From Acrocarpospora catenulata (GTDB lineage Bacteria; Actinomycetota; Actinomycetes; Streptosporangiales; Streptosporangiaceae), in contig NZ_JAHCST010000040.1 of NCBI RefSeq assembly GCF_018476525.1, positions 1 through 64,000 on the forward strand: DNA of 64,000 nt, in the 5' to 3' direction. Each line of letters starts with the position of its first letter. Positions within the stretch are counted from its first letter, which is position 1. Under the pieces are notes generated by a model, which made no database searches, was not told the DNA's origin, and saw only the letters and a list, made by a program, of their open reading frames with translations. Below are positions 59,410-64,000 of the stretch, one piece after another. Position numbers and translations under genes: made by a program.

Positions 59410-60642
59410 GTGAGGAATTCGCAGCCGACGGAACTGACGGAGTTCAACCCGATGGTGTCCCCGCACCGTGAGAACCCCCACCAGTTCTACACGTGGTCGC
59501 GGGCCGAGCAGCCGATCTGCTACAGCCCCGCGCTGAACGCGTACATGGTGACGCGCTACGACGACATCAAGACCATTGTTGACGATCCGGCGACCTTCTC
59601 GTCCGCCAACGCCATTCCGACCATGTGGACCAACCCGCCCGAGGTACTCGAAGCGCTGGGCGGACTGCTGCCGGAAGCCTCCACCGTCGTCAACACCGAC
59701 GAGCCCGAACACGGCCCGCTGCGCCAGGTGCTCAACCACGCCTTCTCCGGCCGCCGAGTACGCCTGCAACTTCCCGCGATGAAGCAGCGCGCCAACGAGC
59801 TGATCGACGCGTTCCACCCGGGAGGCCGGGCGGACCTCGTCGGCCAGTACTCCGATCCCTACGTGCAACTCGTCGTCAGCCTGGTGTTCGGAATCCCGCG
59901 CGAGCACGTGGATCGGGTTCAGGCCTGGACCGACGACTACATGCTGTTGATGAATCCGCTCGCCCCGGTGGACGGGAAGGTGGAGGCAGCCCGCAGACTG
60001 CACGACTACCAGGCGTACGTGGCGGCGATGGCCGCGGACCGCCGCGCGAACCCGCGCGAGGACTTCATGTCCGACCTCGTCCACGGACGCGAGAACTTCC
60101 CGCCCGTGAGCCAGGGCGATCTGCACTACATGTTCCGCGGCCTCCGTTTCGCCGGCCACGACACCACCCGCGACCTGATGACCAGCGCGCTGCTCCTGAT
60201 GCTCGGCGACGGCCGGCGACTCTGGGAAACAGCACTCGCCAACCGGGCGGTCCTGCCGCGGGTCATCGAAGAGACCCTGCGCCGGGACGCGCCGCACCGC
60301 GGCCTGATGCGGATCACCACCCGCGAGGTCGTCCTCAACGGCAACGCACTCCCCAAGGGCACCGCGCTGCTGCTGCTGTTCGGATCGGCCAACCGGGACG
60401 AGAGCAGGTTCGACGACCCCGACGGCGTGGACATCGACCGTCCCAACGTCCGCGAGCACCTGGCCTTCGGCAGCGGCATCCACCAGTGCCCCGGCTCCCA
60501 GCTCGCCCGCACCGAAGTACGCGTCGCCATCGAAACCCTGCTCGACCGGCTACCGGGACTCCGGCTCGCCGAGGGCTACGAACCCACCTACATCGCCAGC
60601 TACTTTTTCCGAGGACTCGAGCGCCTTGACGTCACCTGGTGA
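59410..60642 (+). CDS. Cytochrome P450
   Basis: The 410-residue soluble bacterial P450 has I-helix FAGHDTTRDLM, K-helix ETLRRDAPHRG (ExxR) and heme loop FGSGIHQCPGSQLAR with the axial Cys. GTG 59410 has GAGGGAG six bases upstream; earlier in-frame starts (59362, 59380) lack it. Its electrons should come from the reductase encoded directly downstream. The substrate is likely an intermediate of the adjacent catabolic cluster. Confidence 0.9.
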   Translation: MRNSQPTELTEFNPMVSPHRENPHQFYTWSRAEQPICYSPALNAYMVTRYDDIKTIVDDPATFSSANAIPTMWTNPPEVLEALGGLLPEASTVVNTDEPEHGPLRQVLNHAFSGRRVRLQLPAMKQRANELIDAFHPGGRADLVGQYSDPYVQLVVSLVFGIPREHVDRVQAWTDDYMLLMNPLAPVDGKVEAARRLHDYQAYVAAMAADRRANPREDFMSDLVHGRENFPPVSQGDLHYMFRGLRFAGHDTTRDLMTSALLLMLGDGRRLWETALANRAVLPRVIEETLRRDAPHRGLMRITTREVVLNGNALPKGTALLLLFGSANRDESRFDDPDGVDIDRPNVREHLAFGSGIHQCPGSQLARTEVRVAIETLLDRLPGLRLAEGYEPTYIASYFFRGLERLDVTW

Positions 60643-61594
60643 TCGCACACCGCTGTCCGTTCGGGTCACCCAGGCACGGATGGAGGCGGCTGAAGTCCGC
60701 TCCTTCACTCTGCGCCGCACCAGCGGCGCCCCCCTGCCGGACTGGGCCGCGGGCGCCCACATCGACGTGCTGCTCCCCGACGGCCCCACCCGGCAGTACT
60801 CGCTGTGCGGTGAGCCGGGCACGACCGATCACTATCGCATCGGTGTGCTGCGAGAACGGGACGGCCGCGGTGGTTCCCGGTGGTTGCACGACGAGGTCAC
60901 GGTCGGGGACGTGCTGCGGATACGCCGGCCGCGCAACCACTTCCGCCTCGAATCCGCGCCCGGCTACCTGTTCATCGCCGGTGGCATCGGCATAACCCCG
61001 ATCCTCGCCATGATCCGCGAAGCGGAACACGCGGGCGCGGACTGGCGCCTGCGGTACGCCGGACGCTCCCTGGGCTCCATGGCGTTCGTGGACGAGCTCA
61101 CGCGGTACGGCCGCCGGGTATCCATCCAGCCCGAAGACGAGTACGGCCGTCCGGACGTGCCCGCGCTCCTGGCCGCCGTCGGCCCGGACGAGCTGGTGTA
61201 CGTCTGCGGGCCAACCGGCTTGATCGACGCCGTACGGAATGCGGCGGAGCGAGTCGGCCTCACCCGGCGGGTTCGGTACGAGCTGTTCTCGGCGCCGGTC
61301 ATCGTTGCCGACGATGAGACGGTCGAGCAGGGGTTCGACGTCGAACTCCGCAACTCGGGCTTGGTGCTTCAGGTCCCACCCGACCGGTCGGTTCTCGATG
61401 TCGTCGTCGCCGCGGGCGTCAACGTGATCAGCGATTGCCAGGACGGTATCTGCGGCAGCTGCGAGACGGAGGTCATCGCCGGGGAACCCGACCACCGTGA
61501 CCATGTCCTCACACCCGACGAGCAGCAGACCAACACCTGCATGATGATCTGCGTTTCACGCTCCCTGGGCCCGAGACTCGTCCTACGACTCTGA
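60626..61594 (+). CDS. Phthalate-dioxygenase-reductase-type electron transfer protein for the P450
   Basis: The 322-residue fused reductase has an FMN/FAD domain with RQYSLCGEP, an NAD domain with FIAGGIGITPILAMI and VYVCGPTGLID, and a C-terminal plant-type [2Fe-2S] domain with Cys in DCQDGICGSCETEV and NTCMMIC. A TTG start at 60626 overlaps the P450 by 17 bp. This PDR order (flavin-NAD-FeS) more often serves Rieske oxygenases; pairing with a free P450 is less common. Confidence 0.88.
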   Translation: MTSPGDRTPLSVRVTQARMEAAEVRSFTLRRTSGAPLPDWAAGAHIDVLLPDGPTRQYSLCGEPGTTDHYRIGVLRERDGRGGSRWLHDEVTVGDVLRIRRPRNHFRLESAPGYLFIAGGIGITPILAMIREAEHAGADWRLRYAGRSLGSMAFVDELTRYGRRVSIQPEDEYGRPDVPALLAAVGPDELVYVCGPTGLIDAVRNAAERVGLTRRVRYELFSAPVIVADDETVEQGFDVELRNSGLVLQVPPDRSVLDVVVAAGVNVISDCQDGICGSCETEVIAGEPDHRDHVLTPDEQQTNTCMMICVSRSLGPRLVLRL

Positions 61595-61620
61595 TCACCG
61601 TTGATGTCGGGGGCGGCGCT

Positions 61621-62745
61621 TCAGGAGAGTTCGTACACCAGGGCGGTTTCCTTGCCGTACGGCGGGCCGGTGGGGTCCTGGCGTCTGGTCTGGACCCAGA
61701 GTCGGGTGGTGCCCGGCACGGGGGCGATGTCCGTGATGCGACCGCCCTCCCGCAAGGTGGATCTGGTCCACCTGCCGTCGCGCAGGTTGAGTACGTAGGG
61801 CGGGCCGGAGGCGGGGGCGGCGGCGATCCACAGGCCGCCCACCGGGTCCACCCGCACGGCCGTCAAGCCCGTTCTCACCACGTCCATGTCCACCTGCTCC
61901 CATCGGGTGCGGTCCCAGTGCAGCACGACCGGGCTGCCGCCGTCCGCCCAGTGGGGACCGACCGCCCACGCGTGGCCGTCCGGCCGCACAGCCAGGGCCA
62001 GCTGCTGAAGGTAGGCCCGTCCGCGGCACGGTTGACTCGCACACGGGTAGCGGACGTCCTTCCAGGACACGCCGTTCCAGTGCTGCATCCTTACCCTCTC
62101 CCCACGGCTCAGGACCCACACGTCCTCCGGTCCCGCCGCGGCGACTTTGATCAGGTCGAAATCGGCGGGAGGCCGGTGATGATGCCACGCGTTCCCGCTC
62201 CAGCGCAGCACATCGGAGGGCGCGCCGTCGGGGTCGAATTCGGTGACGAACCAGGCGTTGTCCCGGGAGTCGACCGCGATGTCGATCACTCCGGTCCACT
62301 GCGCGTTCCGGGACAGCCGATGCGTCCAGCGTCCACCGGAGAACCGCCACAGATGCTCTGTCTGGTCGCCGTACTTGTCGGAAACGCCGACGGCCGCCCA
62401 GATCGTCTCCCCGGACGGGGAGCCGCCGACTTCGAGCCACCAGCTCTTTGCGACCTGCGCGGGCAGCCGGGCGCGTTTCCAGGAGTTTCCGTCCCAGCGC
62501 AGCATCCCCCAGCCAGGCGCCGGCCCCTTCCTGACGAACAGTGACGCCCCGCCGCCCACTGCGGGGACCAGCCACAAGGGGGCGTCCCTGTCGTAGCCGT
62601 GGCCGGTGTACCTCAGGGTCCACCGGGATGACGACTCGACGGCGTGGCTTGCCGTTCGCCCGGCACCGTCCGGGGAGGTGTCGGCGGCCAGCGCACCCGC
62701 GCTCGCGACAACCAGGGCAGCGAGTACCCACGTAGTGGTACGCAT
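61621..62745 (-). CDS. Secreted beta-propeller-like protein
   Basis: This is a 374-residue protein with a signal peptide (MRTTTWVLAALVVASAGALAA). The rest is built of repeated WxxxGxxW-type blades (for example DVLRWSGNAWHHHRPP, VLHWDRTRWEQVD, LNLRDGRWTRSTL) and looks like a six- or seven-bladed propeller. No enzyme motif. Two cysteines (CASQPC) could form a disulfide. Function unknown. Alone, convergent with the reductase gene. Confidence 0.75.
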   Translation of the reverse strand: MRTTTWVLAALVVASAGALAADTSPDGAGRTASHAVESSSRWTLRYTGHGYDRDAPLWLVPAVGGGASLFVRKGPAPGWGMLRWDGNSWKRARLPAQVAKSWWLEVGGSPSGETIWAAVGVSDKYGDQTEHLWRFSGGRWTHRLSRNAQWTGVIDIAVDSRDNAWFVTEFDPDGAPSDVLRWSGNAWHHHRPPADFDLIKVAAAGPEDVWVLSRGERVRMQHWNGVSWKDVRYPCASQPCRGRAYLQQLALAVRPDGHAWAVGPHWADGGSPVVLHWDRTRWEQVDMDVVRTGLTAVRVDPVGGLWIAAAPASGPPYVLNLRDGRWTRSTLREGGRITDIAPVPGTTRLWVQTRRQDPTGPPYGKETALVYELS

Positions 62746-62767
62746 GGTGCGAATGATCACACAAAGC

Positions 62768-62961
62768 TTCCCGTGTCTCCCAGATCGAGCACGGTGGGGT
62801 CGCCCGCTACGCGGAGGCGCTCGGAGCCCGCCTGGAGCTGGTCGTTGACTTAGGCGACCGAACGGTGCGCTTGCCGGTCAGCGAGAAGCCGCTGGATGCC
62901 GCCTGAGCGCTGGATGAACGGGGCAAGATCGTCGTGCAAGCGGCTCATAAATTTGACCAAG
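62768..62961 (+). pseudogene. Decayed duplicate of the XRE antitoxin 3' part
   Basis: It matches 48959-49171 closely, including non-coding sequence past the stop, but lacks 18 bp inside (six codons) and all upstream sequence including most of the HTH. It lies in direct orientation 13.6 kb from the parent. It begins abruptly 23 bp after the start of the propeller gene. Confidence 0.88.
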
Positions 62962-63057
62962 CCCGGCGAGGGCGAGTAGCCCACTGCGTGGCTGAACAGG
63001 CGATGCACACGAATGTGGTAGCCGTTTCCATCACTTCGCGGGCAAGTCGGCCACCGC

Positions 63058-63267
63058 CTAACCTTCCGATCTCCCTTCGAGTCTCTTGACCTCTTCGAGG
63101 AGGGCGGCATGCACCTGATGCCGCTCATAGCCGCGCATCACGACATCGAAGGCGAGTTCTCGTAGCTCATCGCTGGTGATCTCGTTTGCTTCGATTCTTG
63201 CCCAGAGTGCATCCACCTGCTGGCGGCTGTAGCCCCGAAGGACCACATCAAAGAGCTTGGCTCCCAT
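63058..63267 (-). CDS. Mini DivIVA-domain protein
   Basis: The 69-residue protein has two copies of the DivIVA-type motif FDVV(L/M)RGY: KLFDVVLRGYSRQQVDALWARIEAN and AFDVVMRGYERHQVHAALLEEV. Normal DivIVA/Wag31 proteins have one copy and a long coiled coil, absent here. It may bind curved membrane or act as a modulator. The start ATG 63267 has AAAGGGG upstream at longish spacing. Nothing is supported between 63268 and 63500. Confidence 0.7.
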   Translation of the reverse strand: MGAKLFDVVLRGYSRQQVDALWARIEANEITSDELRELAFDVVMRGYERHQVHAALLEEVKRLEGRSEG

Positions 63268-63500
63268 CAGGCGAGTAGCCCCTTTCGCTGCGACGGATAC
63301 GAGCTGATGCGCCCGTTATGCCTGTTCGACTGGTGTCCGGTGATGCTGGACAACTCCACGAGCAGCTTCATATGTGATCGCGATCCTCATCCAGGAAAGA
63401 CGCGTGGTCAACACTCTGCACACGTTCCTGGATGCGCTTGCGAGCCGCTTGAGCGGGCAGTGACGATCTCCAAGCTGGCGGGTCGCGCTACCGTGCGTCC

Positions 63501-64000
63501 ATGGAGGACGATGCGGCTCCGCCCCTGATAGCGAACCGATGGGCCGACGCTGTCGGCGAAGGTGGACACTTGGCCGAGGAAGAGATCTGCCGGTGTTTCG
63601 ATCAGTACGAGGTGCGTCCGCCGCACGTGGTGCGCTTCCATGCGCAGCGTCAGGACACTGCGTCTTCTGGCTGGCAGCACCTGCTCGACCTCGTGGAAGA
63701 AGCGGCGGCTGACGGCCGAGAGGTGTTCCGGCCTCTGGCTGAGCTCAGCCCCGCCGAACGGCGTCAAATCATCACACTGCCACCGACCATCGCCAAGCTC
63801 ACCGAGGTCAGACACCTCGTCCTCTACGGCAGCAACCTGCTGCGGATCCCGCCGGAGATCGGCGCAATGACCAACCTGCAGGAGTTCACCCCCTACACGT
63901 CGCATCGCCTGCACTGGTTCCCCTACGAGCTGACCAGGTGCCGACAACTGAAGGCCAGCACGGTCAGCACCCGTTCGCTGTACGGCAACTTCAAAGTTCG
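63501..64000 (+). CDS. Leucine-rich-repeat domain protein (partial, runs off the window)
   Basis: An open frame from ATG 63501 continues past the window end with 166 codons visible. The first 95 residues are acidic/helical; from there LRR-like repeats appear: IITLPPTIAKLTEVRHLVLYGSN, LLRIPPEIGAMTNLQEF, LHWFPYELTRCRQL. Probably a cytosolic protein-interaction protein related to other actinomycete LRR proteins. Function unknown. Confidence 0.75.
   Translation, partial: MEDDAAPPLIANRWADAVGEGGHLAEEEICRCFDQYEVRPPHVVRFHAQRQDTASSGWQHLLDLVEEAAADGREVFRPLAELSPAERRQIITLPPTIAKLTEVRHLVLYGSNLLRIPPEIGAMTNLQEFTPYTSHRLHWFPYELTRCRQLKASTVSTRSLYGNFKV

Overview
The window is 64 kb of very GC-rich DNA with G/C-ending codons, GTG/TTG starts, many 4-bp ATGA/GTGA gene overlaps, LacI/TetR/AraC/PucR regulators, a type-A actinobacterial rnpB next to an RNase H/phosphatase fusion gene, and actinomycete-only families. 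This fits a soil-type filamentous actinomycete, probably in or near Streptosporangiaceae. The family-level guess is inference from gene content, not a measurement.

Region 1 (0.3-17.1 kb) is a xylan/hemicellulose utilisation locus. It holds a secreted GH30 enzyme, a Gfo/Idh/MocA dehydrogenase, a DUF6807 (PmoA-like) protein and a cupin on the minus strand. On the plus strand are a lipoprotein sugar-binding protein with two ABC permeases (no ATPase), a GH5 enzyme, a large multidomain GH10 xylanase and a GH43 beta-xylosidase. A LacI-family repressor sits between the transporter and GH5. The same CGAAA-N-TTTC operator precedes GH30, the transporter and GH5, and a two-base-spaced version precedes the repressor, so the locus looks like one regulon.

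Region 2 (17.1-22.6 kb) carries an S9 peptidase, an amidohydrolase, an EamA exporter and an FAD amino-acid-oxidase-like enzyme.

Region 3 (22.5-28.2 kb) is a tight minus-strand operon of five poorly characterised proteins. Four of them match, from memory, the SCO2521/2522/2523/2524 family set of Streptomyces, including a variant P-loop ATPase. The fifth is a two-TM protein with a soluble C-terminal domain. This is the strongest candidate for an undescribed system in the window.

Region 4 (28.4-37.3 kb) holds a D-2-hydroxyacid dehydrogenase, an AruI-like ThDP decarboxylase, and a coupled operon of dipeptidase, M20 deacylase, GNAT acyltransferase and N-acylamino acid racemase. That last set matches the known D- to L-amino acid conversion pathway. 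A histidine kinase without a partner and a TetR regulator follow.

Region 5 (37.3-40.9 kb) is housekeeping: NIF3, a CT398-like zinc-ribbon protein, RNase HI/phosphatase and rnpB.

Region 6 (40.9-49.7 kb) is an island downstream of rnpB. The 3' end of rnpB recurs three more times (near 42.5, 48.2 and 49.4 kb), one of them a 160-nt internally deleted rnpB copy. Between the copies lie a ribbon-helix-helix operon, a StyA/flavin reductase/AraC set, a TetR/cupin/epimerase set, a HigB/HigA-like toxin-antitoxin pair and several gene remnants. Serial integrations at rnpB are the simplest reading.

Region 7 (49.7-61.6 kb) is a catabolic cluster: an acyl-CoA-dehydrogenase-like monooxygenase, PucR regulator, flavin reductase, Dabb protein, split transketolase, aberrant M24 protein, beta-hydroxyacid dehydrogenase and enoyl-CoA hydratase, with a divergent AraC, P450 and P450 reductase. 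It is bracketed by a direct repeat of the antitoxin gene 3' part (48959-49171 and 62768-62961). The window ends with a secreted propeller-like protein, a mini-DivIVA protein and the start of a leucine-rich-repeat gene. No tRNA, CRISPR array or intact integrase was seen.
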